NCBI GenBank assembly: GCA_024704765.1
Contig: JAKMXF010000055.1
Span: 1-64,000, forward strand
Source of the DNA: Oopsacas minuta
Taxonomy: Eukaryota > Porifera > Hexactinellida > Lyssacinosida > Leucopsacidae
Direction: 5' to 3'
DNA length: 64,000 nt
The first letter of the stretch is position 1; the number at the start of each line of letters is the position of its first letter. The translations under genes and the position numbers were made by a program. The notes beneath the pieces are model-generated. The model made no database searches. It saw only the letters and a program-made list of their open reading frames with translations, and was not told where the DNA came from. Positions 1-10,969 of this stretch are shown in pieces.

Positions 1-665
1 CGCTGATCAAAGAGAAATGGCCACTCACGGCGTGGTATCTTTTTATCGAGAGAGCAAAAACATTTACCTTCCTGAATTAGGCATTTGCAACTTGAGACAA
101 CGAACGAGACATTGAATTCGGAAATAATAGGATGTATACGGTTAGGTTGTTGCTTGTTTTGGATACTTTTTCCGTAGTATGTAGCTCTTCAATAATATCA
201 GAATTGATGTACTGTTTTATTTTGAGCTCTAATATAGTGGGTGTGGAAGCCAAATTATAGATACACACTGATACTTCAGTTAGTTCTTTCTCTATATCAT
301 CTCTAGTTGATTTAGAATCTTCATTTCTAAGCATCCTATAATGATTATATATCTAATTTTGTTGGAAGTTGATTTTCTGGAATGGGTCCTGGATAGCTAA
401 AAATAGGATGAAATACTTTATTACGCGTGTTTTCTGCCATTTCAAAGATAAATACATTTTAGGAATATAATCACTCAATAATATGAAAGATTTGATCGAG
501 CATTGATATAGATACTAAAATTGACCATAAATTCCATGCTAGATAATGGTAACTAAGTTAAGAACAAGAGATAAGTAATGTTGGTAAAATTTCTTTGTGA
601 TAACCTATTGATGAATTTGGCTCTATGTAGAAGCATGGACAGTTAAAGCTGCAGAGGTTGAGTCG
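1..665 (-). other. Decayed 3' flank of the P-element-like relic
   Basis: No intact gene is seen. An 85-codon minus-strand frame at 77-334 is rich in Lys, Glu and Ser and resembles nothing I recognise. Read downstream of the 666-1577 frame, 400-665 keeps short protein-like runs broken by stops, so this is probably the decayed C-terminal part of the same P-element-like transposase. No terminal repeat was found, and the element may continue left of the window. Confidence 0.3.
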
Positions 666-1577
666 TCAAAATATGCGAAGTGCTAAATTGACACTCTGTT
701 TTTCAAGCCTAGATGGCCAGCAAGATTTTGCTGTTAATCGGTGGGCTGTTTTAGCGACAGAATTTTGCTGAAGTTTAAAGAGATTCCGAAGGTCTTGAAT
801 TGCTACCTTTAAAGTATATTCGTAAGATACGAATGAAGGACAGCTAATCGTGTGATTAGAATCGATTTGATTTATCCAATTATTTCTTACTGTTCTGATG
901 ATGTGGACAAAGTCGAAGATAAGATACAGAGGTCTATAAGTGTTTAATGGGTGGGGAACACAGCTTTCAAGATTGGAAGTAGGGGATAGTAACTCAAACA
1001 GATTCACATTCAGAGGGTAGTTATCTATACAAATAACTTGAATTTGAAAATTGCAACTTTCTATATCCTTGATAACTTCATGTAAAATAGGTAGTATTTG
1101 AGTGGCTGAAGATTTTGCGCAAGGTAGGAGTCGTGCAACTGTAGACCATTTTTTGCATAAACTTGATATCATAAATGCTAGAACTGTATTGGTTGCTTCG
1201 TTCTGTGTAGTCCAAGAGCAGAGTATTCTCCCACCTGTGTAAGAAAACTCTGATTTGACATGTATTTCATCCATGTGTAATGTAACATTCCTTTCTTGGT
1301 TATTGAAATTAGCAGTAGAAGCCTTCAAATATGTTTGCAACTCACACTCTAAGCCTATAGCTCCATAAAGACTACGTAGAGTTTTTGGGTGGGGAAATAT
1401 TAAACAATTCAAAGACTGTAAGTAGCTGTAGCATGTAGAAGATATCAAATGAGATTTTAGAGCTAGCACCATTGTAACAACATTGTACCATCTTCGATTT
1501 TTGGGAATTAGTGTCTTCTCAAGCTGGCACAGTAGAAATTTAAACTGGGATAACAATTCTGAATATTTCTCTAGCAT
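666..1577 (-). pseudogene. P-element/THAP9-like transposase, catalytic part
   Basis: An open 303-codon frame that matches the RNase-H-fold region of P-element and THAP9 transposases. The first Asp lies in HMDEIHVKSEFSYTGG (about residue 103). A second block, CIDNYPLNVNLFELL, holds the DN motif. The family-typical FDFVHIIRTVRNNW block (D-x2-H followed by RNNW) lies near residue 225. Full proteins of this family are usually two to three times longer and begin with a THAP finger, which here lies upstream in another frame. The call rests on motif order, not on a database match. Confidence 0.65.
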
Positions 1578-1792
1578 ATCGTTCGAAGTTCTTCTCTTCG
1601 AAATCGTGCTTTCAATGTTAGAAGTAGCTAGGGGAATACAGTTTTCAACAGGGTCCTTAGTGTATGCGGAAACCTCGCTGATGATGGTATCAATTTCTCG
1701 AATATCACTGAGATTGTGTTTTGTGAGAGGAATTTGAATGTTTTGACAGAAGCCTGTAGGTGTTATGGAGTCATTAATTTAAACATAAGCTG

Positions 1793-1814
1793 GTATATAT
1801 ATATATATATATAT
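1793..1814. repeat. (TA)n microsatellite
   Basis: About eleven TA units within the P-element-like relic, between the catalytic segment and the linker segment. A simple repeat that probably grew after the element decayed. Confidence 0.9.
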
Positions 1815-1855
1815 GTTTGTCTTTGACAGCTTTAGCAAGTTAATAGAAGTGTCAT

Positions 1856-2060
1856 CTAAAAACCATTTAACCCAAGAAGGTAGTTTAAATTCTTCGAGTT
1901 ACATTTTAGCTCTCCTAATGATTTGACACCAAACTTACTATCCTCAGCTTTATTAAGATCAAGGCTCTGTTCTAAGGCTTGAAAGAACAATTTACTCTCG
2001 ATCTTCTTACGATCTAAACGTTCAGGCTTCGGGGAGGATGAGCTATGATACTTGGGACAA
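1856..2060 (-). pseudogene. Linker segment of the P-element-like transposase
   Basis: The minus strand reads openly from about 2060 to a TAG at 1856-1858. It is Lys/Glu/Ser-rich, containing SPKPERLDRKKIESK and then a Leu-rich stretch. It sits between the THAP finger and the catalytic frame, where THAP-type transposases carry a charged linker and coiled coil. Assignment is by position and composition only. Confidence 0.35.
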
Positions 2061-2117
2061 CTGGGAAGAAGACAAGGTATAGCGTTCTTATGTAGAATTG
2101 GTCAGCGAGAAATTTTT

Positions 2118-2345
2118 TTAATGAGCCGTTAGGTTGAGGCATATCCTTTTCAGTGATGACATCTTCAGTACGAAATTGATTAAAACAAACAAATAAGTTT
2201 TTAGATCTTTAATATCCTGCCTGTGCAGAGCGCGTAGCCATTTTTCTCTAAGTTCAGAGTTTTGGGGTAATCTGAATACTGGTGTATATGGCTCCCCTGA
2301 AGAATTACTCCGGCATCCAGGTGCAGAGCAAGTGTTAGGCATCAA
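2118..2345 (-). pseudogene. THAP zinc-finger segment, broken
   Basis: Starts at an ATG with MPNTCSAPGCRSN, the C-x4-C half of a THAP C2CH finger, followed by the characteristic FRLP and EKWLRAL blocks. After residue ~45 the open frame leaves the family pattern. A neighbouring frame resumes with LFVCFNQFRTED, where the family has C-x2-H-F, so there is a frameshift and the final ligand His reads Gln. THAP fingers bind DNA sequence-specifically at transposon ends or promoters; this copy should not fold normally. Confidence 0.6.
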
Positions 2346-4190
2346 GGCTAATCAGTGATGAAACAGAATTGCAGAATAAGATAAAATTGTAAAATCCTAA
2401 ATAACGAAAGGCTTGGGAACATAATCTCGGGCNAATTATATATATACCTATATAAGAGAAGTGATTAAAACAGAATTTCAACAATTCAGATAATGTCAAT
2501 TTTGCATGTTACAATTATGGGTGAATTACAAAATGCACTTTAAGTAATCCATGGTAGGTAATTCTATGCACAATAGTCAGGCCTTATATTCCGTAGGTCA
2601 CGGTTTAGGATAGATTTAGAACATTTACTCGTGATTTCTTCCCATACAAATGTATAGTGAATTGCTAAATATCATTCATCATTCATTCTGAATTGATGTG
2701 AATCGAATAATTGTTTCATTGAATTCATCTTGACGAATATTTGTTGACTACCGATACCATTTAAAAATTCATTGAAACTGACCACTGTTGATCCGGCTGA
2801 ACAGTACTCCATTAACTTTTCACTTGTCCCAGAGTTAGAAATAAATAATCGATCGTGCGCAGCGACGAAGTTGAATTTTTGATGTTCATCCGTAGTATTA
2901 AGATTTTATAGATATGTTTCAAAGTTCCCAATATTCTACCATCGGATACAACTACTTCTGGATTATCTTTACAAATGGGGGAAGTAAAAGATGTAATATA
3001 ATCGAGATTGACCATCCTCAAGTAGACGTTCCAGCCGTGTTTCATAGTATTTTACTGGTAAACTTTGTCTGTTCCCTGTCCTTTGCAAGACATTATTCTA
3101 AGCTCTAAATGATAATAAATATATTATTTAGGCATCCAAAATACTCTAAATTAAGTTTATATTGACGATTAAGTGCATGAGGTAAGTACACTACAGCACA
3201 ATTATTACATGAGAAATATTTATTAGAATCTAATTTTATATTCAGAAAGTTGAAAAACCTTCCTAGCAGTATTGTATTGATAACAATAGCCAAGCCTTTG
3301 TTCCTAAATTAGAAGGGAAGTGCACCGATCACAAGCTGGGATTGGCAATGCTGATGTGCTTCATATACTGAACTGTCTATGTCTGAACGGTGATCTCTGG
3401 CCAGTATGTTAGAAAGGATAATACATCGGCGAATTAATGGAAGTTCGTAGCTTTCTGAAATTTAGGCAAGTTCCCGTAATCTCAGGGTCTACTCCATAAT
3501 TCAGGTATGTAACTTAATACCAAGTATTGGTGGTATTATATTATAATGAAGTCTCTAGCATTATGTTGAAGTTTATAGAGAGGTGACGAAAATAGGTTGT
3601 TTACTTGCTGGCAAGCGGTTTCTAAATATGTCTAAAGCAATTAGCAACCAATCACAGTAAGATATATTTACCTGTCGCCGCATTTCAATTCTGGTAAAAG
3701 AATCATCTAAATCAAATATGCACTTTGTTTCAAGACTAATGCGTGAATTGCGAGATTCAATTAATTCATCTGTTCTCTGTCTCTTATTAGAATTGTGTAG
3801 TATCTTGATGGATGTGTATGTCACCTCAGCCGACATTGCAGTTATAATTATTAATACAAGAAATGTGCTAAAGATACAATTCGTAAATATTTTTGATACA
3901 AGTAGAAGTATACCACATATATATAGTTTTCAACTTGATCAAATTATAGTAACAACGATAGGGAACCTTTGGAATTCATATGTTTGATCTAACAAGAGGC
4001 CAATTACATTCATTAATCCAGAAATGCATTCCAATTGGCTAGTAGTAATAAATTTCTATGTTTTTTGAATGTCTTTACATATTAAGTTACTCTGCAAAAT
4101 ACTTACAAACAGTCTAAATTTCAACTGAAAATTATCACCGCAATGCGCATGCGTACTCGACTTTTCAATACTTCCTAGTATATCTATATT
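2346..4190. other. Intergenic, with an unrecognised minus-strand relic
   Basis: An 'n' at 2433 marks an assembly join. Minus-strand frames at 3105-3293 and 2812-3045 could be consecutive parts of one decayed gene: a C-x2-C pair (YFSCNNCAVV), then SPICKDNPEVVVSDGRILG, reminiscent of the 'Cys...P...DG..lG' blocks of some large transposases. I cannot assign a family. A further minus frame at 3573-3836 is unrecognised. Nothing else is supportable. Confidence 0.2.
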
Positions 4191-4192
4191 TA

Positions 4193-5333
4193 CTACGGGC
4201 GTTAAATAAGTAGTCGTTATCACATTGTAATTCTAAATTTTTCTGGTATACTTGTGTAGTCAATGATGGTGTTTCTCAAAGTATTCCCCTTCCTGCTGTA
4301 AAACCAATTTCAGCCTTTTTATCCATTCGAAATACTTTCTTGTAGTCTTCGGTTGGTACACCTTTCATACACTGGAATATCGCCGATCCCAACTGAGCTC
4401 AACTCCCGAATTTCCTGCCTATAGATGTTTCTTAGCTTTGGAAACAACCAAAAGTCACAGGGAGCTAGATCTGGCGAGTGGGGAGGGTGATCTTGCTCTA
4501 CAACCTCTATAGCTTCCAAATTTCTCTAACCAGCTTTGTCTTGTGGTCAGGCGTTATCATGCAAAATTCGCAATCCACGAGTTCCAGTCTTTGGCCGTCG
4601 ATTTTGGTAGAATTTTCAATCTCTGTTAGACACTCATTGGTGTAGAAGGAGTCTGTTATTGTTTGGTATTCGCGGACACACAAATATGGCACACTGGACC
4701 ATTAGAATAAAAAAATATACAGTACATAACCTTCGAGTCCCGGAGGTCATGTCGAGGGATCATTGGTGGGTCCTGTCCTTTTGCCACCCATACTTTGTTT
4801 TGCTTCTTTTGATAAAGGCTCAGAATAACGTACCCAAGTCTTGTCACCTGCTGCTATCTTAAATAACCTTCTGGAGTCAGCTCGATCAAACCAAGAGAGA
4901 AATTTAATAGCCCATTGGACCTTCTTTGCTTACTGGGCCTGAGTTAGTACATGCGGCACCCATCGAGCACATTATTCGGAATTTCATATGATCATGTACA
5001 ATAGCTTGAGCAGTTCTCGTTGAGATCCAGACCGCATCAGCTATCCCACAAGCGTGATATGAGGGTCTTCTTCAAGTAACGCGGATGCATCAAGGATGTT
5101 TTTGTCACTGGCGCTGGATACGGGTCTCCCTATTTGAAGCCTTAAAATGTTACTATATTAAACTGTTGAAATATAAATAGGTGCAATAATGGAACGAGAC
5201 ATCAGAATAAAAAAAGCTTTGCATTATTGAATTCATAATTGATGGATTGTTATTAGAGAATTCAGTTTGATCTGGATCGAAATATTCCGACTTACAACAT
5301 TTGGAATAGTGACTACTTATTCAACGCCCGTAG
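4193..5333 (-). mobile_element. Mariner element, defined ends, degenerate gene
   Basis: Terminal inverted repeats begin CTACGGGCGTT and are near-identical over about 23 bp (one A/G difference), with TA duplications at 4191-4192 and 5334-5335. Length is 1141 bp. The minus strand carries a mariner transposase broken into several frames. Intact ends with a ruined gene indicate an old copy. Confidence 0.85.
4280..5140 (-). pseudogene. Mariner (DD34D-type) transposase, broken
   Basis: From the N terminus: IGRPVSSASDKNIL and a helix-turn-helix-like stretch near 5050-5120, the CARWVPH block near 4950, GDKTWVR near 4850, and SKVMYCIFFYSNG near 4720. The final catalytic motif is HSPDLAPCDFWLFPKL at about 4430-4480, where the last Asp of the mariner DD34D triad lies. 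The middle Asp block reads MITPDHKTK rather than a clean DNA.PH motif. At least three frame changes and one stop are needed to follow the protein. Confidence 0.8.
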
Positions 5334-5836
5334 TACATGTTACTGTCCAAATGAGCAAGGTTTTCTTGTACAAAATATAGGATTAAATGTTATGATTTAC
5401 TAAAAACCAATATTTTATAATTTTAAAGATATGTGCTATGGTCTGGTAAATAAATGAATATTGTATCTAGATTCATACTACGAATATTATACTTCAATTA
5501 ACTTCGAAATAAGTATTTACATGGTTTAATACAATAAATATCTAAATATACACACCATATACTATCAGGATCATAACAAAGAAGGAAATAATGTAGTAAG
5601 TATACTTCTAGAAACTCTATTATTTTCAGTGAATTAGTTGTCCCGAATAGATGACCAGTTGATTGAGGTGGTAATGAAAGAACCCTGTTTTAACATCACT
5701 ATCTGTTCTCGCATACTGTAGTGTCTGTGACACTTCGAGTTTGCAATTAAATTGCTTCCGTTTGCACTGGCAAGTCTTGGCCCAGCAATTGTGTTGTATT
5801 GGAATGAGACGCACGATGTAACCCCTGCCTCTACAG

Positions 5837-6250
5837 CAGCGTTTCTTAACCTTTTCATACCTCAGCACCCCCTGTAGTCAGTCTTAGCAATTCAGCACCC
5901 CTTACATTGAACTACAAGTACTACAGTGCCCCTCTGTAACTGTAACTGTTGTAACAAGGATGAAGTAAGACAAGTAATGCATTGTTTCATAATTGATTGA
6001 ATTTACTTAGATTACTCCATTAAAAATCTAACTCAATCAGAAAGAAAATGTAACCTTAGATATCAGGAACAGGCTTGGACCGGGTCATAATTTCCTGACC
6101 CGGTATTCTCTGACCCGGTAGACCAGGTTGAAATTTCTGACCCGGTGACCCGGTTGTCAAAACATTAATTTTCTATATTACATATCTATATACGTACATA
6201 AGAGTATATATGTTTATAAGTATACAGTAGTAATGATACCAAACAAGTTT
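5837..6250. mobile_element. hAT-type terminus and decayed body
   Basis: 5837 onward reads CAGCGTTTCTTAACC followed by CAGCACCCC runs, the usual look of hAT ends (CAGnGGTTCTnAAnC...ACCCC). The 8 bp before it, CTCTACAG, resemble a Buster-type hAT target. No right end or transposase was found. Towards 6250 the sequence becomes AT-rich and ends at an 'n' (6251). The stretch 5340-5836 before it holds nothing I can identify. Confidence 0.4.
6074..6165. repeat. Clustered GACCCGG motifs
   Basis: Five to six copies of (T)GACCCGG or its variants in under 100 bp, spaced irregularly in an AT-rich background, beginning CAGGCTTGGACCGGG, which resembles a hAT end. Subterminal clustered motifs of this kind are often transposase binding sites. 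No partner end was found in the window. Confidence 0.4.
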
Positions 6251-6869
6251 NTTTCATGCTTTACTAACGATAGAAATCTTCATTATTAAGAATTAGATTA
6301 AATTTTTGGTGTTTACTTCAAGGTTGTAATATTTTGATGATTGGGTACTAAGGATTTCGAAGCTTCCCCCGCCAAATTCAAAATCCTAGATAGAACCCTG
6401 AACTTATATGTAGAAATTAATTTATGATCTGATTCACCCCAAATTTTGGATTGTGACCTGCATACTTCACTCAAATTCAGACGAAATATTGTTGCCAATT
6501 TAGTCCAACAACTTTTAATGAGCAGTTGTGTGCAGAAGTTTTCTAGTTTTTATATGCTGCTCACTATGCTTGCATTAATTTACGATACTTTCCAGACCTT
6601 CCCCAAGCCCCACAAAAATCTAGTATTGCAAGTGATCTTGAGAACCCCTGAATTCCTAAATGTATATGGAATTAATTTACAATTTATACTTTTCCATTAT
6701 TGTGTATATCTTAGAATTAATAACAAAGAAGTCTGTGTTCTTTTGGAGTTTAGTTCTTCAATCCGAGCTTATTCTGGAGTTGGTCACTAATTCTCAATTA
6801 CCAGAAAGTAATTTTCATACCAATTTCAGGAAGTTCAGGAACTGAATTCTGACAAATAAACATTCTTAA

Positions 6870-7680
6870 ACGAAAAGATTTAGCTACCTGGGAAAGTATG
6901 CTGTTCTACTCATATTCAATTGACAGTCCTCCAAAGAGGAGGCTTTCTGAAAATAAAACAATCTGTGAAGCCTAGATTTGAATGACTTTAGTCAACCACT
7001 CTCTAGTTCTCAGCGTGCTTTCGCAACAGCTTCCAATTTTTGAGTGATCATTACAGAAGGCTCATTTTGTTGGGCGAGCCAATGTTTGTGTTTGACAAAT
7101 CAGCTTTCCTCCTCGACCAACTTCAGATAGGAATGTCAAAATATAATGTGTTAAGGAAACTGTTAAAATCCGAAAACCTTATCATCCCTCCGTATTTAGA
7201 TGTGTTCCACTACCGTACAAAAATTTCAATATCAAATGTATTCCAGTTTATAATGAATCAGAGAGAGCAAGCTGTAGGAATTCGTATTCCATATGGTAGA
7301 ACTTTACAACTGACTGTATCAAGAAAACTTAAGATACTTTCGAAAATACATGAAACTCAATTTAATTGAAGCATTAAACATCAGATAGGTTAGACGGTCC
7401 TAGTTCTCACCAAGTCTATAACAACTTCAGGAAAGTCCCAGTATCAATACTCAAATTTCCTCTTACTCGCAGTTAAGATTTTCCCTATTCAAGATTACTC
7501 TAACCGTTAAATTTGAGTGAACCCAACTCTAAATTTCGAACTTTCAAATGATACCTATCGCATATTCACTATGATAAAAAACGAAGAGAACGTCAAACAT
7601 CCAATGGAATCCATATCAATCCGGAAACAAAATTGATAGAACAAGGATTTGAGCTTAACAAGGTGGGACAATGAGAGTGA
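6870..7680 (+). pseudogene. RAG1/Transib-like transposase relic, copy 1
   Basis: The 7040-7369 frame (LLDQLQIGMSKYNVLRKLL...) aligns without long gaps to the same region of the RAG1-like gene at 34988-37187 (LLDLLEVGRRKYTQLRQTL). Downstream, in shifting frames, it continues with LDGPSSHQVYN (7390-7425), EPNSKFRTF, and ENVKHPMESI (about 7580-7620), matching GLHGSGCHTIYN, the PNLPFSQRP block and ENIRSFMETM of the better copy. It keeps Asp (GAC, 7393-7395) where the other copy has His. It stops before the second catalytic Asp, at the edge of a small repeat. No terminal heptamer was found. Confidence 0.65.
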
Positions 7681-7689
7681 GGGTGTGCT

Positions 7690-8095
7690 AGTCCAACCGC
7701 CGGGTTTAAATCATGCTTTAAACCCCGTTTAGTGGGTTAAACCCTATTTTATGGTCAAAACTGGGTATTACACTGTGCTAACCTCAGTTAATAGGGTAAA
7801 CTACCTAAATTATGTTGCGACTGTAATTTAGGATTTCCATACTATAATTTGAAAACTGGAAACACATTAAATATTCAAAGTCTTGATAAATAAAGATCTG
7901 TAATCGTGCATTTGACTTAAAACCAGATGTTATTTAGTAAGAATTTTAGCATTCATTCCAATTAAATATATGTATTAAATAATATAAAAATAGAGTTTCC
8001 AAAAAGGGGAAATATACTTCTATAGTTTGCTTAACTTTAACCCGGGTTAAACTCCAACCCAAATTAGAGTTAAAGTAATCCGCACTAAATTGTGA
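7690..8095. repeat. Small interspersed repeat, family A copy 1
   Basis: Rich in GGGTTTAAACCC-like motifs at both ends (left ...TTTAAACCCCGTTTAGTGGG, right AACCCGGGTTAAACTCC), suggesting inverted termini. It shares a long stretch, including the exact run GTGGGTTAAACCCTATTTTA, with 47760-48110. Probably a non-autonomous DNA element. No target duplication was fixed. Confidence 0.55.
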
Positions 8096-8346
8096 TGGGG
8101 AAATTTCAGGCACTCTTACATGTGCAGCAGGTGCAAATTATCAACTGTGTACAGGTATCTACGATAAAATACATGATCTAGAATTGGTTAAATTTGCCAT
8201 ACACATCAACCGAACAATTTCAGCTGCAAAGAGATATTTTTTCAAATTAACTATCCTGTGAATTCGAGGCACGTAGTGCTGAGTGCATTATGTCGCATAG
8301 CGACCAAATAATACTCTAAAATTTAGCTGTTAAATTAATACTTAAG

Positions 8347-8405
8347 GTAACTTGGTGCATTAAGCTATTGCGCAGCGATCTAGCAAGCGATGCGCGATAG
8401 TTATA
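8347..8405. repeat. Short repeat shared with 43121-43185
   Basis: About 55 bp containing CAGCGATCTAGCAAGCGATGCGCG matches 43121-43185 (CAGCGACCTAGCAAGTGAAGCGCG) at roughly 80%. At 43 kb it abuts the satellite-like array. Otherwise 8096-9290 contains no gene that I can support, only AT-rich sequence. Confidence 0.45.
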
Positions 8406-9294
8406 TGTTAAAACGAAGCAATACAAATAAAATTCGAAAATTCATTGACATAGCGTGGGGTGTTTAAATACAATGTGAACTCAGAATCAGAAATATAAAT
8501 GATATTTTGAATGATTGTATTCACAATCAGGAAATATTTATGAATTATTTTTTGGCTGAGCAATGTGCGATAATATGATCTTTCGATTATCCAAAATAGA
8601 CAAATTGCGTGTCAATAGTATAGATAAATTTAATGGACAAATAAGAGGTTCTAATGAGAAGTTGTACAAGGAGATCCGAAGACTGGATAATCTCACATTG
8701 CCTAGCAGTTTTGGCCAGCAGGGCCAGGTGTTGCCGACCCTGACTTAGATGAAGTAGTCATAGCATGCAAATGCAATCAAATCATTTGATCTCAAAAACA
8801 AATTTTGAGTTCTGGTGATGAGTTTACTCATCAAATGATTGAGTTAATTGAGTTAGCTCATCTAGATAATTGACTTGATATACTAGAATTTAAGATTTAT
8901 AATTAAACTCCACAGATCATATTAAAGTCAAAATAAATTATATCCTCAAAGATCATTAAAGTCAAAAGAACACAAATACTTAAAATATCATTTCAAATGT
9001 TCTTTTTGGTATAAAATGAACTTTTCATACAAAATTTATTAGTTATTGCATTAAGTATTTAAAATGATTGAATTCGTGCTCATCATACAAAATATGTTAT
9101 GATCTAATTGATTTAAATCATCTCACAAACTGAATTTGACTAATTATTGGATATAGACATATTGCTAACAATAAAAAAGGACAGAGTCAGTTATGGTAGT
9201 ACCAAAATAAGTTGGAAAAGAATGAAATATATACACCTTATCAAAAAGGTAAACAAAAATATGTATAAAAGATCGAGTAGAATATCAAACAGGA

Positions 9295-9984
9295 CTATAT
9301 TAATAAACATCCATCAACATTTCTTTTACTCCCTGTAGCTATAGATATAACATCCACAAACCACCAAATAACTATAACAATAGCCAATAGAATGACAATT
9401 ACGACGAATATGATCGTACTTATAAGAGAACAAGGAATAACAACATCCCTTTTTTTATGTGATAATTTGCTCTTCTTAACAAGGGTATACAAACACAAGT
9501 CCCAGAATGTGTGTAGATACACAATTGTCCACAAGATCACAGTTAGAAAAAGCTGTATACAACCAAGAACCCACAACTGTAAATAAAAATTTCCAGCACC
9601 AGCACCAGTTAAAAATATAGCATATAATAAAGCAATATTTCTATAATGATGGTTAGCAATTGGAACACAAGTGTTATTAGTAATTGTGAAACAAGGATCT
9701 AAAGAGCATTTATTATTTCGAGTATCTGTGAAAAGACAATCTTTGCAAATGCAGAAAGAATCAAAACAGCTGGATAAGGTTGTATTTTTAGGGAGGTTGT
9801 AAGGTAGGCAATCAGAATTAGTCGTGCAATGGTAAGGGTGAGAGAAAATTAAGGGCAGGTAAAATAGAAATATAACAATAATATAAATAACATGGAAATA
9901 CATCCCTAATAACTGAGTACACCAGGAAAATATTGTAAATAGCAGGGGTTGAGAAGTGTAAACATTCGTATGTACAATAGACAC
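9295..9984 (-). CDS. TM2-like domain membrane protein
   Basis: Intact 229-codon gene from ATG with no frameshift, unlike nearly everything around it. Residues ~25-48 form a hydrophobic segment that could be a signal anchor. Residues ~50-110 are a Cys-rich luminal or extracellular region (about nine Cys, several N-x-S/T sites). Then comes a membrane segment containing FLTGAGAGNFYLQLWVLGC, the Gly-rich 'G.GaG.FYlg...g' signature of the TM2 domain, with a further helix. After a basic loop, the last hydrophobic helix ends in WWFVDVISIATGSKRNVDGC, matching the TM2 'W..vD.i.i..g...D.dG' ending. TM2 proteins are membrane proteins of poorly known role. No TATA box or intron was identified; upstream exons are possible. 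Best host-gene candidate in the window. Confidence 0.65.
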   Translation of the reverse strand: MSIVHTNVYTSQPLLFTIFSWCTQLLGMYFHVIYIIVIFLFYLPLIFSHPYHCTTNSDCLPYNLPKNTTLSSCFDSFCICKDCLFTDTRNNKCSLDPCFTITNNTCVPIANHHYRNIALLYAIFLTGAGAGNFYLQLWVLGCIQLFLTVILWTIVYLHTFWDLCLYTLVKKSKLSHKKRDVVIPCSLISTIIFVVIVILLAIVIVIWWFVDVISIATGSKRNVDGCLLI

Positions 9985-10211
9985 GGATGGATTATGGATA
10001 GATAAATTTCAAGCAGAATTATGTGAATGAAGTTTCATATGGATGTTAATATTGATATTGGGCAAGAGTTACAAGATTCATAGAAATAAAGGACAGTAGG
10101 CTAGCAAACCGCATCAATACGACTCCCAAAGGGGCCGACGGGCATGGCGTGATAAGAACCCGTCAGGACAGGATAAGACGCCGTCATAATAATACAATTT
10201 TTAAAAAAGTA

Positions 10212-10385
10212 CAGTCAAACCAAAAGAAAGTGAACACCAAAGGGACCAGCCTAAATGTTACAAATCAGAGGTGTTCACTTTTATGACATTGTATGAAGAA
10301 ATTGAAACATTTCGCACCGTTAAAAGGTGGTCATCTTTTGAAAATGTTAACTCGTTGGAGGCGTTCACCTTTGGAGGTTTTACTG
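10212..10385. mobile_element. 174-bp MITE with TA target
   Basis: Begins CAGTCAAACC and ends, on the opposite strand, CAGTAAAACC, flanked by TA at 10210-10211 and 10386-10387. The inverted ends extend imperfectly for about 30 bp through (A)AAG(A/G)TGAAC(A/G)CC. No coding capacity. The TA target and ends suggest mobilisation by a Tc1/mariner-family transposase. Confidence 0.7.
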
Positions 10386-10968
10386 TATTTTAAGCTCATA
10401 ACTTATTTAGAGTAATTGGAGTTATTCTGGACAAAGCATTCAGAGAAAATATCTTTATTACTAGTAATGTACGCGTATATATTGATATATAACTGTGGCA
10501 ACTGAGGTCGGTGTTACTGACTTTGAAGTGATCTTGGTAAACTGTAGCAACCCTATGAAATGGTCCGGGTGAAATCTAACTCACCATAGAAACAGTACTA
10601 TAAGTATCAAAAAGTGGTCCGGTTAAACCGGATCAACCAAAGGCGCCCGCCATAACAGATATACAATTTTGTGGGCAGTATAGAAATGATTGCCAATGCT
10701 TCGATCAATACACTCCAATTGATGGTAATCATCTTAAAATTGTTTACTGTAAAATATAGTCAGGAAATGATAATTGTTACTAGAAAATATGACTATCACA
10801 TCGGAATGAAACGCTATATTGGTACAATTGCAGAATCTAAATTAGTAAAACCCAAACTTTTATATGATGACAAAATCGACCTATGCACAGTTTCAGAACC
10901 CGTTGAGTAATAGATAGATTGAAGATAAAACGATAATGAATGATATTGGTAACTGTAGAAAAATGTGT
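10386..10968. other. No recognised gene; CCGGTTAAACCGG palindrome
   Basis: Near 10617-10632 is the perfect 15-bp palindrome TCCGGTTAAACCGGA, with a related GGTCCGGG motif near 10562. A 79-codon plus-strand frame (10671-10910) is unrecognised and has no start or splice context that I would trust. Possibly another decayed DNA-element end. Confidence 0.25.
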
Positions 10969-10969
10969 T

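Larger units (their letters stand above)
600..2345 (-). mobile_element. P-element/THAP9-like DNA transposon relic
   Basis: Three minus-strand segments in the right order look like one P-superfamily transposase: an N-terminal THAP finger (2118-2345), a linker (1856-2060) and the RNase-H-like catalytic region (666-1577). The frame changes between them and stops intervene, so the gene is broken. No terminal inverted repeats or target duplication were located, so the limits are only those of recognisable coding sequence. Confidence 0.6.
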
